NCBI RefSeq assembly: GCF_022267315.1
Contig: NZ_JAIKLE010000004.1
Location: forward strand, 62,001-126,000
From: Maribellus maritimus
GTDB taxonomy: Bacteria; Bacteroidota; Bacteroidia; Bacteroidales; Prolixibacteraceae
Length of the DNA stretch: 64,000 nt
Reading direction: 5' to 3'
Shown here piece after piece: positions 53,172-62,126 of this stretch. The notes under the pieces were generated by a model. The model saw only the letters and a program-made list of their open reading frames with translations, was not told the DNA's origin and did not search any database. How positions within the stretch are numbered: position 1 is the stretch's first letter; each line of letters starts with the position of its first letter. The position numbers were made by a program, and so were the translations under genes.

Positions 53172-53614
53172 TTTTTGTCTTTTTTAAAGTTAAATCTTTG
53201 AACTACCCATTTCCAGTGCAATCCAAGGTGAATTCCAAAAAGCGCCAGTGTAATATATGATGAACTGGTGTGCATTACACGCCAAAACATATGGGAGCCT
53301 CCCAGGTTGAGCCACGAAAAATCAATTGTTTTGGCAATGGCAATTCCACTGAAAATCATTAAAAACATTCCCACGAGAAGAAGGACATCCAACACATAAT
53401 TTAACCGGGCTCTTCGGGGACATCGTTTTATAAAACCCATGGTAACCTTTTTTATCCAGGTCCAGTTTAACGCCTTGTGAAGCAGGAAGAATAAACCAAT
53501 TATTAAACCTGCCCACTCATGAAATCCAAGTCCGTAAAACGATCTTGGATCCATTAGTAACAACATGACTGCTGCCAGCGAAACATTCAAAATGAATTTA
53601 ATTTTGTTCATCAT
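53147..53614 (-). CDS. DUF4405 four-helix membrane protein
   Basis: I chose the ATG at 53614 (155 residues; the next ATG is one codon on). Four helices carry conserved His: GFHEWAGLIIGLFFLLHKAL in helix 2 and ALFGIHLGLHWKWV in helix 4, with RVMHTSSSY between. This is the DUF4405 pattern, thought to be a b-type cytochrome fold. A role in membrane electron transfer with its 25-bp-overlapping neighbour is inference. Confidence 0.75.
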   Translation of the reverse strand: MMNKIKFILNVSLAAVMLLLMDPRSFYGLGFHEWAGLIIGLFFLLHKALNWTWIKKVTMGFIKRCPRRARLNYVLDVLLLVGMFLMIFSGIAIAKTIDFSWLNLGGSHMFWRVMHTSSSYITLALFGIHLGLHWKWVVQRFNFKKDKKWQKKLAS

Positions 53615-53814
53615 TGTTTTTTTATTGTACTTGCTGGTTAGATTCAATCGCGAAGGATAAGTTTAAAAACGTCTTTATATTAAAATTGACATGTATTTTG
53701 TTTTGAGTCAGTGTCAGTTAAGAAATGAGTAGTGCTGTTTGGAATTATTTGTAGCTTTTATTTACTTTTAATACTGATTTTGAGGGAACAATTGTCGGTT
53801 AATACATAAAAAAT

Positions 53815-54306
53815 ATGCCCCGAAAATTAAATACATTTAGCAATGGCGGATTTATAGAATTTGATTCCGGAAGTTTTGACGACTGGTGTGTTTTCCTTAC
53901 AAAGCCTGGTGGGGAGCGGTTTGCCCCAACCGATGAAAGATATTTCAGGCGGCTGAAAAAGTTGGGAAAGAAATATGGCAATCAAAAAATCTACGGTGAT
54001 TTTGTTTTGATTTTTGATAAAACAACAGCACTGCTCGACGAACATATTTTTAAACAAATTACTGAAATTAGTAAATATTACAAGCACGGCAGCGACCGAC
54101 TCGAAATAGAAATTTGGTTTAATGTGTTGTATGCCGGAATGGTAGCAGAGGAGAACAAAGAGAAAGCTGTCCTGAAAAAAAGAATCAAACGGCTGGGAAT
54201 GCACCATTTACTTATCGATAACCTTGAGCCGGAAGTAGCAGCCAACTTTAGTAAAGGGATAAAGTGGCAGGCTCTCGACCGCTTGATGAGGGCAAAAGGT
54301 TTCTAA
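53815..54306 (+). CDS. Uncharacterised cytoplasmic protein
   Basis: 163 residues, no signal or helix spanning the membrane. It starts MPRKLNTFSNGGFIEFDSGS and is rich in Lys and aromatic residues, with YFRRLKKLGKKYGNQKIYGDF in the middle. I do not recognise the family. It is a single gene convergent with the FecR-like gene, separated by 1 bp (54307). Confidence 0.65.
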   Translation: MPRKLNTFSNGGFIEFDSGSFDDWCVFLTKPGGERFAPTDERYFRRLKKLGKKYGNQKIYGDFVLIFDKTTALLDEHIFKQITEISKYYKHGSDRLEIEIWFNVLYAGMVAEENKEKAVLKKRIKRLGMHHLLIDNLEPEVAANFSKGIKWQALDRLMRAKGF

Positions 54307-54307
54307 T

Positions 54308-55099
54308 TCACGGCAGATTGGTTTTGGCAACTTTTACACGAAGATCTTTATCAATAATGTTTTTGATTACTTCCATATTGGTATTCCCGTAGGCTTCTGA
54401 AATGTATGGAACAATTTGTTCAAAATAGACGGCAGAAGAATTTTTTCCGCTTTGATTATTAAAAAAAACAGCCAGTTCTTCAGAAATTGCTTTTCTTGAT
54501 TTGGTCGTGAGACTAAAAGTGCCAATTTCTTTCTTCTCCGCCGAAGTTACATACGTCAGTTGGAATGTCTCATCCTTGTAATCTCCGGCTATTGAAAATG
54601 AATTATTATCAATTTTGAGATTTACTTTTTTGTTCCCCTTTAAATCGGAGAACAACAAATAGTTTTTGTCATCCAGGGGTATTTTTTCCGTGTTATATAA
54701 AAATGGCGTTTCATTGACAATCAAAACCTTTTCTCTAAAAAAGCCCATCAAATCGTAAACATCCTCAAAAGAAGAAAAATTGTTTGAACTGCGCGTAGCA
54801 GTCATGTAATATTTATTTTGTGGAATAACAGCTTTTTTTAAGGCAACCACCCATTTTTTTGATTCCTTTTCCTGGTCGCCGGGAGAGAGCAGGAAGTAGC
54901 CATCGTTTGGCGAAAGCAGATAAATTTTATCTTCTTTCCCCGAAAAATGAAGAATATTCTCTTCAGTAAGTTTATCGCCGGTTTTTAGCGTTTTGTTATT
55001 ACACAAAACTTCACCAACAACCTTTACAACATAGAAATTTTCAGCAGGTGGAAGGGAAAAAATGGTTAACAAAAGCAGCAGTGCAGTTAGTGTTTTCAT
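54308..55099 (-). CDS. Exported protein with FecR-like N-terminal domain
   Basis: 263 residues with signal peptide (LTALLLLLTIFSLPPAENF). The start of the mature part (VKVVGEVLCNNKTLKTGDKL) has the Gly-rich hairpin pattern of FecR-type domains, followed by a beta-rich region (YFLLSPGDQEKES). The rest is unfamiliar. It overlaps the upstream CHASE2 gene by 4 bp (55096-55099), so the two are co-translated. FecR-like domains bind cell-surface signals or polysaccharide in other families. Confidence 0.6.
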   Translation of the reverse strand: MKTLTALLLLLTIFSLPPAENFYVVKVVGEVLCNNKTLKTGDKLTEENILHFSGKEDKIYLLSPNDGYFLLSPGDQEKESKKWVVALKKAVIPQNKYYMTATRSSNNFSSFEDVYDLMGFFREKVLIVNETPFLYNTEKIPLDDKNYLLFSDLKGNKKVNLKIDNNSFSIAGDYKDETFQLTYVTSAEKKEIGTFSLTTKSRKAISEELAVFFNNQSGKNSSAVYFEQIVPYISEAYGNTNMEVIKNIIDKDLRVKVAKTNLP

Positions 55100-56334
55100 A
55101 CCTCTATTTTATACCTGTTCTTAACAATGTCAATTCCAAATTCAACAAGCTTCAGGTACACAAAAAGTACCAGGATGTTGATGTGAATGTTGAAAAAAAG
55201 ATACGACAAAATGGTTAATATTGACAAAAAAAACAGCTCATCGAGTGAATCAATAATAAAATGTATCCAGCCGGAGCGAAATTTATTTTTAAGTAAATCC
55301 AGCAAATTAAAGCCTTTTCCGGTTAAAATTCTGTGGGAAATCCAGGTGAATCCGATAACAATTAGCAACAGCCAGCCAAGCGTAATAATGTTGTCGTTAT
55401 TTAAAAGTGTAAGATAAGCGTTAAAAACAATGAGCATGCCTGGCATAATTCCAAAAGCAGTTTTATGCGTGTCGTTGTCAAAATCTCCAATCATTATAAT
55501 TTTACCGGCAAACATTTTTTTCAAATCTTTGGGCTCCATAAATTTTCCCAACTCCGTTATTGTTCCCATATGATGTAGTGCAAAATTAGATTCATCCAGG
55601 TTTTTGCCCAGTTTAAAGTCGGTCATTCTTACTTTAAAATCTGTTATGGGAGCTTTCAAACTTATTTTGTTTCCGTCACGAAAAAACATCCCTTTTTTTG
55701 AAATAGTATTACCAGAAATTTTTTCGTACATAATTGCAGGCAGTGTTTTTTGCTCGTTGTAAACAATTGGATATTTAAAAAACATTCCTTCCGCCGAACG
55801 ATAGGTTGCCAGAGCAACCGGTAAATCAAGCACAGACTCAGGGATTTCTTTATTTTTATTTATATGAACTGCTCCTAAAATTTTGTTTCGCATTTTGTTA
55901 AGCTGGGTCTGGAGAAGAGAATCGTCTTCAGAAGGCAAATCAAAAATCAAATCCAGAACCACAAGTTGTACATCATCTTTGTAAGGCTCTATTAATGAAA
56001 CAAGTTCTGAGAGTTGTTTTCTGTCCGTAATTTCAACTTCTTCGGGTTGAATTGCCAGTGGATCGCGATTTATCTCAATTTCAACTTTACTTTGCGATGT
56101 ATTTATAAACAGAACTTCTGATGGCAGTGGTTTGGGATCGAAATTTAAAATGTCTTTTTTTATCAATGCCGTCCATTTAATTAAAAAAGCTTCATCGCCA
56201 AAAGTATACGTCATTCCCAGCCAAATATAACCCAAAGAAAGTAGGACAAAGCTGTGGGCTAAACTTATTAACCATATTTTATATTTTACAAAATAGTTTC
56301 TAAAATGAGATTTTATATTCTTAAGTAAGGGCAT
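55096..56334 (-). CDS. CHASE2-like membrane sensor protein
   Basis: 412 residues. There is an N-terminal helix (LISLAHSFVLLSLGYIWLG), an external domain of about 250 residues with the CHASE2 pattern (LVVLDLIFDLPSEDDSLL, FAGKIIMIGDFDNDTHKT, FGIMPGMLIVFNAYLT) and three C-terminal helices. CHASE2 normally senses an external ligand and drives an attached kinase, cyclase or CHAT output, but here no output domain follows. It is divergent from the hypothetical/CHAT genes across 96 bp. Confidence 0.78.
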   Translation of the reverse strand: MPLLKNIKSHFRNYFVKYKIWLISLAHSFVLLSLGYIWLGMTYTFGDEAFLIKWTALIKKDILNFDPKPLPSEVLFINTSQSKVEIEINRDPLAIQPEEVEITDRKQLSELVSLIEPYKDDVQLVVLDLIFDLPSEDDSLLQTQLNKMRNKILGAVHINKNKEIPESVLDLPVALATYRSAEGMFFKYPIVYNEQKTLPAIMYEKISGNTISKKGMFFRDGNKISLKAPITDFKVRMTDFKLGKNLDESNFALHHMGTITELGKFMEPKDLKKMFAGKIIMIGDFDNDTHKTAFGIMPGMLIVFNAYLTLLNNDNIITLGWLLLIVIGFTWISHRILTGKGFNLLDLLKNKFRSGWIHFIIDSLDELFFLSILTILSYLFFNIHINILVLFVYLKLVEFGIDIVKNRYKIEV

Positions 56335-56430
56335 GCAAGGTTCTTAAAATCATTTTTTTAGGTGAACAAATAAAATATCGGAAATGTTGTTTGATTAAAG
56401 ATAAAAAATAATAAATCTAAAAAATCCAAC

Positions 56431-57216
56431 ATGAAAAAGTTTCCTTCTTTTGTTATTGGTTTGATTTTTCTGTCTGTCTGTTCTTTTGCACAGCAGGATT
56501 TACAGCAACTTCGTTTTGATAATAACAAATATTACTATTTCAGGGAGCCCGGCAGAAGCGGGAATTTAAGTGTAGATGTTGCATCAAAAATCCCCGGAAT
56601 TATTTTGATGTCAACGGATAGAAGTGCTGTGCGGAGAATGAATACCGGACAAACTTTTACCAACGGTCGTGGAAATCCGTTTTATTTATTTGCTGTTCCG
56701 GCGTTGTACGAGGTTTTGTTATCTGAAGATGGAAACAGGTATAAATTCGGACAAAATGGGGGTGAAGGAGATTTTAACAGTGCCGAGGTTTTGGTTTTTA
56801 GAAACAATGCAACGGCTTCAGCCATAAGTGTCGGAAGATATATTCGTCCGCCGGTAAAATTTAGTATCTCGGGAGATGAACTTTTTACGGACCCTTCGAC
56901 TGTAGATTATGCAACGCAGCAGTTTCTCCGGGTGGAAGCTTCGGAAAACCAGACGGCTGAAATCAGAATCAATCGTCAGACAGAGAGGGGAAATGTTTTT
57001 GTATGTATTTTTAATGAAAAAGGAGAGTTTTTAGCGGAATTAAACCCGAAAGATAAAAACGATAATTCTCCCACAAAATCATTTGTTACTGCACAAACTG
57101 TTTATGTTATTCCATTGGTAGGCAGTAAGTTTACGCGGCAGGCCAATCAGGATTTAATTCAGTTTGAAGTGGGTGATCCCAAGGAAGTAGCAACCGTTAA
57201 GATCGAAGAAATATAA
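56431..57216 (+). CDS. Exported protein of the CHAT locus
   Basis: 261 residues, signal peptide MKKFPSFVIGLIFLSVCSFA. The mature part looks all-beta with repeated Asn/Gly turns (FGQNGGEGDFNSAEVLVFRN) and ends in acidic residues. No family is recognised. Its stop codon TAA overlaps the ATG of the CHAT protein by one base (57216), so the genes are translationally coupled. It may be a surface partner of the CHAT protein. Confidence 0.65.
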   Translation: MKKFPSFVIGLIFLSVCSFAQQDLQQLRFDNNKYYYFREPGRSGNLSVDVASKIPGIILMSTDRSAVRRMNTGQTFTNGRGNPFYLFAVPALYEVLLSEDGNRYKFGQNGGEGDFNSAEVLVFRNNATASAISVGRYIRPPVKFSISGDELFTDPSTVDYATQQFLRVEASENQTAEIRINRQTERGNVFVCIFNEKGEFLAELNPKDKNDNSPTKSFVTAQTVYVIPLVGSKFTRQANQDLIQFEVGDPKEVATVKIEEI

Positions 57217-60200
57217 TGCCAATAAGATGTATCAGCCTTGTTTTAACTCTCAGTTTAACCGGACTTATTTCACGTGCTCAGCCTGATTCATTGTTTGTCA
57301 GATTGGAACAGGCCGTTGAAAACTACAACGGGGATGAGGCTATTTCATTTTATAATCAGATTTTTACGACCCGGAATCCGGAGGATTTTACAAATGCGGA
57401 ATATATACGAATTTTTGAGCTCTCACATAAACTTTCAGGAATTGGGTTTGCTAAAAATGTAAACGAAAAACTTGGCAAATTCAGGAACAAAGACAAAAAG
57501 CTGCCTTTTATTTCTCCTGATTTGTATGGTCAGTATTTTATTGAACTTGGCTACTCGTACTACCTTAGTAGCCAGATATTAGAAGCAGACTCAGCTTTTC
57601 GTTTCATTATTGAAATGTACGAAAAAAAGTATCCGGTTTCGAGGCTTGATATTGGATATTCTTACAATGTTTTAGGACTGATAAAACGAAAATACGGAGA
57701 TTTTGATTCGGCTATTGAACTACTGAAAAAAGCAGAAAAAATCAGAATTGAAGAACTTGGTCCCAAACATCCGCAGGTGGGTGGTGTTGTTAATAATATT
57801 GGTTTGATATATAGTGATTTGGGTGATTTTGATAAGGCAATTTTGTATTATAACAAAGCGATTGAAATTAAAATGGAAACCCGCGATCCTTCAGTATATC
57901 TGAACTATATGAATGCGGGAGAGATTCAGACCATGTTGGGAAATTACAGGGGCGCTCTCGATTATTATGAAAAAGCTGAAAGCATTTTGCGGGAAATAAA
58001 TGAACTGGGTAAACTGGCTGATTTATACTTAAATATGGGAGCTGTTTACAATCTTCTGAAGGCAAATGTTGAATCGTACCGGTATTTTCAGAAATCACTG
58101 GCGATTTATACCGATATTTTTGGACAGGGAAATGAGAAGAATGGCAAAGTCTATCAAAATCTTGCCAATGTATATGAGGAGCTTGGTGATTTTGATAACG
58201 AGTTAAAAGCCACTGAAAAAGCTGTTGGAATCATGGCAAATATTTATGGAAAACAAGCGATTGAAGTAGCTCCGTTATACAACAATCTGGGGCTGGTTTA
58301 TAAAAATCACAAGCAGCCGGAAACCTCACTACACTATCTGAAACTTGCTTCAAAAATTTACGTGGAAAACGGACTGGAAACCTCAGAAAAATATCTCAAC
58401 ACATTAAGCAATATTGCAGAAACATATTCTTTTTTAAATAGAACAGACTCTGCCATTTACAATTATAATAAAGCAACCCAAAGTCTCTCTCAGCTTTTTA
58501 AGGGAAGACATCCGGTTTTGGCAAACTCATATAATAAACTGGCTGAGATTTATTTCAAAAGTGGTGATTACACGCTTGCCGGGCAGATGGTTAAAAAATC
58601 CATATCTGCCAATTTGAATGGAGAAGAGAATCCGGACAACATTTATGAAGCCTGTTTAGATCCGTCTATTCTTTTTGAAAGTTATCTTTTACAGGGAAAA
58701 CTTTCTTCAGAATCAGGGAATACAACAGAGTCAGTTTGTGAAAAATCGATGTTTGGTTTTCAAATTGCCGATTCTATTTTGTCTGTTCAGCGAAATTTTT
58801 TGTTTGATAAAGATGATAAAATTAACCTGGCCCGCAATGCAAAAAACTTAACTGAAGCGGTTTTGGAATGTTTTATTCATCATACCGAACAACAAGATGC
58901 AACAACCTTTGAAACATCCTTTAAATACATTGAAAAGAGTAAAAACCTGGTTTTGTTAAATTCTATTTCAGAAAAGAGTGAAAAGAGATATGCAGGGATT
59001 CCGGATTCGGCTCTGAATCGTGAAGAGGTGATGTTAGGGCGAATAAATTTTTTAACACTTCAGGCTGAATTGGAAGAGGATAGTTTGGAAAAAAGAAATA
59101 TTCAGGAAAAATTATTTGCAAGCAGAGAAGAGTATAAAAATCTGGTTAAATACCTCGAAAAGAGTTATCCGGAATATTATAATTTGAGGAATAAAAATGC
59201 AGTTCCCGGACTAAGAGAAATTAGAGAAAAGCTTGATGATGAAACTGTCGTGTTATCCTTTTTTGTTTCAGAACACGCATTTTTCCGAATGCAAATAGCA
59301 AAAAAACAGAGTAAACTGGAAAAAATTCCTGTATCAGGTTTTGATGATCTTTTAACCGGGATGAGAAAAGGAATTACCTTAAAGCTGGATGATATTTATC
59401 TTGAAAAAGCACATCAACTTTTTTCACTTTTAATTCCGGATGATATTGTTGCCGGAAACTACAAGAAAATGATAGTGATTCCTGACGGAGCGCTCACTGT
59501 TTTGCCTTTTGAAGCATTGCTTACAGACAGTGTCGCTCCTGGTGTAAAGCCGGAATTCTGGCCTTTTCTTCTAAATAAAATTGAAATCAGTTATTCTCCT
59601 TCGCTTGCAATTTGGTTGAAGTTAAATTCAGAAAACGGTCTGAACGACAAAGAAGATTCTTTTCTCGCCTTTGCACCTGTATTTAAGAGTCAGGTGGAAC
59701 CCGGAGTGGCGGAAGCTGATTTACAAGATGAAAATATGCTCCGGACTTATCAAACAAAATTAAATGAATTGTGGTTAGCACCGCTTCAGGCCTCTGAACA
59801 GGAAATTCTGAAAATTGACTCTTTATTTTATTTTAATCATTTGACTTCCAGAGTTTTTGTCAATTTGCAGTCGTCTAAAGCGCAAATCAAGCAACAAAAT
59901 CTTCGGGATTTTAAGTTTATCCATATTGCAACGCATGGATTTATCGATAAAAACAATCCCGATCTTTCCGGGTTATTTTTTGCTCCTGGTTTAGAGCACA
60001 ATTCAGAGAATATTTTATACACAGGCGAAATATATAACCTGCAGTTTGATGCCGAGTTAATTACGCTTTCAGCATGTGAAACAGGTTTAGGGAAAATTGC
60101 CGAAGGAGAAGGAATGCTGGGGTTTTCGAGAGCTTTTCTTTATTCGGGAGCAAAAAATCTGTTGCTTTCGCTTTGGAAAGTAGATGACACCTCTACATCA

Positions 60201-60347
60201 GAAATGATGGTGCCTTTTTACGACGGAATTATTGAACGGGCGATGAATATTTCTGAGTCGTTACATGCTGCAAAACTGAAGCTGGTTAAGAACAGTCGTT
60301 ACAGCCACCCTTACTACTGGGCTCCATTCGTTTTAATCGGGAGCTGA
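57216..60347 (+). CDS. TPR-CHAT domain protein, probably exported
   Basis: 1043 residues. A weak N-terminal signal peptide (ISLVLTLSLTGLISRAQ) is followed by many TPR units (for example YNVLGLIKRKYGDFDSAIEL and NNIGLIYSDLGDFDKAILYY) to about residue 450, a helical linker, and a C-terminal CHAT peptidase domain from about 690. The CHAT catalytic pair is complete: H907 in IATHGF and C954 in LSACETGLG. CHAT enzymes are caspase-like proteases or their regulators; substrates of the bacterial secreted form are unknown. The 3' end overlaps the convergent M14 gene by 15 bp. Confidence 0.88.
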   Translation: MPIRCISLVLTLSLTGLISRAQPDSLFVRLEQAVENYNGDEAISFYNQIFTTRNPEDFTNAEYIRIFELSHKLSGIGFAKNVNEKLGKFRNKDKKLPFISPDLYGQYFIELGYSYYLSSQILEADSAFRFIIEMYEKKYPVSRLDIGYSYNVLGLIKRKYGDFDSAIELLKKAEKIRIEELGPKHPQVGGVVNNIGLIYSDLGDFDKAILYYNKAIEIKMETRDPSVYLNYMNAGEIQTMLGNYRGALDYYEKAESILREINELGKLADLYLNMGAVYNLLKANVESYRYFQKSLAIYTDIFGQGNEKNGKVYQNLANVYEELGDFDNELKATEKAVGIMANIYGKQAIEVAPLYNNLGLVYKNHKQPETSLHYLKLASKIYVENGLETSEKYLNTLSNIAETYSFLNRTDSAIYNYNKATQSLSQLFKGRHPVLANSYNKLAEIYFKSGDYTLAGQMVKKSISANLNGEENPDNIYEACLDPSILFESYLLQGKLSSESGNTTESVCEKSMFGFQIADSILSVQRNFLFDKDDKINLARNAKNLTEAVLECFIHHTEQQDATTFETSFKYIEKSKNLVLLNSISEKSEKRYAGIPDSALNREEVMLGRINFLTLQAELEEDSLEKRNIQEKLFASREEYKNLVKYLEKSYPEYYNLRNKNAVPGLREIREKLDDETVVLSFFVSEHAFFRMQIAKKQSKLEKIPVSGFDDLLTGMRKGITLKLDDIYLEKAHQLFSLLIPDDIVAGNYKKMIVIPDGALTVLPFEALLTDSVAPGVKPEFWPFLLNKIEISYSPSLAIWLKLNSENGLNDKEDSFLAFAPVFKSQVEPGVAEADLQDENMLRTYQTKLNELWLAPLQASEQEILKIDSLFYFNHLTSRVFVNLQSSKAQIKQQNLRDFKFIHIATHGFIDKNNPDLSGLFFAPGLEHNSENILYTGEIYNLQFDAELITLSACETGLGKIAEGEGMLGFSRAFLYSGAKNLLLSLWKVDDTSTSEMMVPFYDGIIERAMNISESLHAAKLKLVKNSRYSHPYYWAPFVLIGS

Positions 60348-61505
60348 CTTTTGCCATAATAATCTTTTTTCCAGAATATAATTGAACATTTCGTCATATA
60401 ACAACAATTGAATGTCCAAAATATCATCATACCTGACAACAGGTTCAGGAGAATTTTCAGAAACAGAGCCGTGACTGCATTCAAAAGTAAATGCCATGGT
60501 TCCGGAAATATGATGAAGAGCAGAAATAAGATTAAATGTTTTTGCTGGAGGAAATCTTTTATCATCCGGCTCAGGCGACCAGAACCAGTCGTCGGGCCAG
60601 TGAGCCAGATTATTCTTTTTATATCTGTTGTTTACACGATGCGCCAAATCATACACACGTTCTTTCATAAACAGGGGCAAATAGGCAGGTTGCAAAACTA
60701 TCGGGCGGTTCTCGTGTGAGTGCAGTGAAACGGTTAAGTCAGGAGCTTCTTTTTGTGCAATTTCCAAAATCGCTTTGGTTTCTTTTGCCATCGGATTAAA
60801 ATATTCGTCCTGCATGATATTAATTCCGTTATCGTTAAAATAGGCTCCTAAAATTCCGACGTCTCCTTTCATTGGATGAAGCGATTTTGCATGTGGCCAT
60901 CCCCACGAAGTTCCGTCTTTGTGTGTTCCCTGTCCGTATTTAGTCATTATTTTTGTTGGAAGCCCTATGAAACTGTCGTAAGGACATCGTTTTCTTCCGT
61001 CAGGATTTCCACATGGAATAATAATGGTTCGGCATTGTTCGATTTTCTTTTTTAGTGCCGACCAGTCTTTTCCCCTGTAATCTTTTCCGGTTTCGGCGAT
61101 ATGGATAAGGTTAATTAACCCGGCCATTCCTTCTACTTCATGCCCGTGAACCGGGCCTACAAAAAATACAACGGGTTTGCTTATGCTGTCTTTTTGTGCA
61201 TAAAACGCCGGGTTGCGGGCTGCAACTGCCGAATTATAATTTGCCTGCGAATGAAAATTTTCTTTTTCACCATAATATACAGCGTAAACAGGCAGACCGC
61301 CGGGTGAAACAGCTATGGTTTTTACTTCACCCAGTTTTACATTATCAATTTCATCCTGGATTTCAGACACTTTTGATTTGAAAAAAGTTGGTATGTCGGA
61401 ATTGTTTGGCGGATCGCCGGCTTCAATTTTTATCTGCGCAAAAGATTCCTCATTAAAAAATATAATCGCAACAAGGAGTAAAATTAATCTGAAAACGTAC
61501 ACCAT
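60333..61505 (-). CDS. Exported M14 zinc carboxypeptidase
   Basis: 390 residues with signal peptide (FRLILLLVAIIFFNEESFA). Zinc ligands are H120 and E123 in VHGHEVEG and H262 in SLHSHE. The substrate-binding NPDGR is at 167-171 and the catalytic Glu is E342 in FTFECSHG. It cleaves C-terminal residues from peptides or peptidoglycan stems in the periplasm. It converges on the CHAT gene, with 15 bp of overlap, and both coding ends appear intact. Confidence 0.86.
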   Translation of the reverse strand: MVYVFRLILLLVAIIFFNEESFAQIKIEAGDPPNNSDIPTFFKSKVSEIQDEIDNVKLGEVKTIAVSPGGLPVYAVYYGEKENFHSQANYNSAVAARNPAFYAQKDSISKPVVFFVGPVHGHEVEGMAGLINLIHIAETGKDYRGKDWSALKKKIEQCRTIIIPCGNPDGRKRCPYDSFIGLPTKIMTKYGQGTHKDGTSWGWPHAKSLHPMKGDVGILGAYFNDNGINIMQDEYFNPMAKETKAILEIAQKEAPDLTVSLHSHENRPIVLQPAYLPLFMKERVYDLAHRVNNRYKKNNLAHWPDDWFWSPEPDDKRFPPAKTFNLISALHHISGTMAFTFECSHGSVSENSPEPVVRYDDILDIQLLLYDEMFNYILEKRLLWQKSAPD

Positions 61506-61630
61506 GGTTTCGCCGGATTTAGATTTGTAATAAAAGATGATTACTCAAAACCAGTAATTATTATAAAATTACACTATTTTGTTGTTCCAGTGCAAATTAG
61601 TTTTGATTGGTTTGAGAGATGTTTTTTCCT

Positions 61631-62089
<459 letters not shown>

Positions 62090-62126
62090 TTATCTCCTTT
62101 CAATTGTTTTATTTATTTACGTTTTT

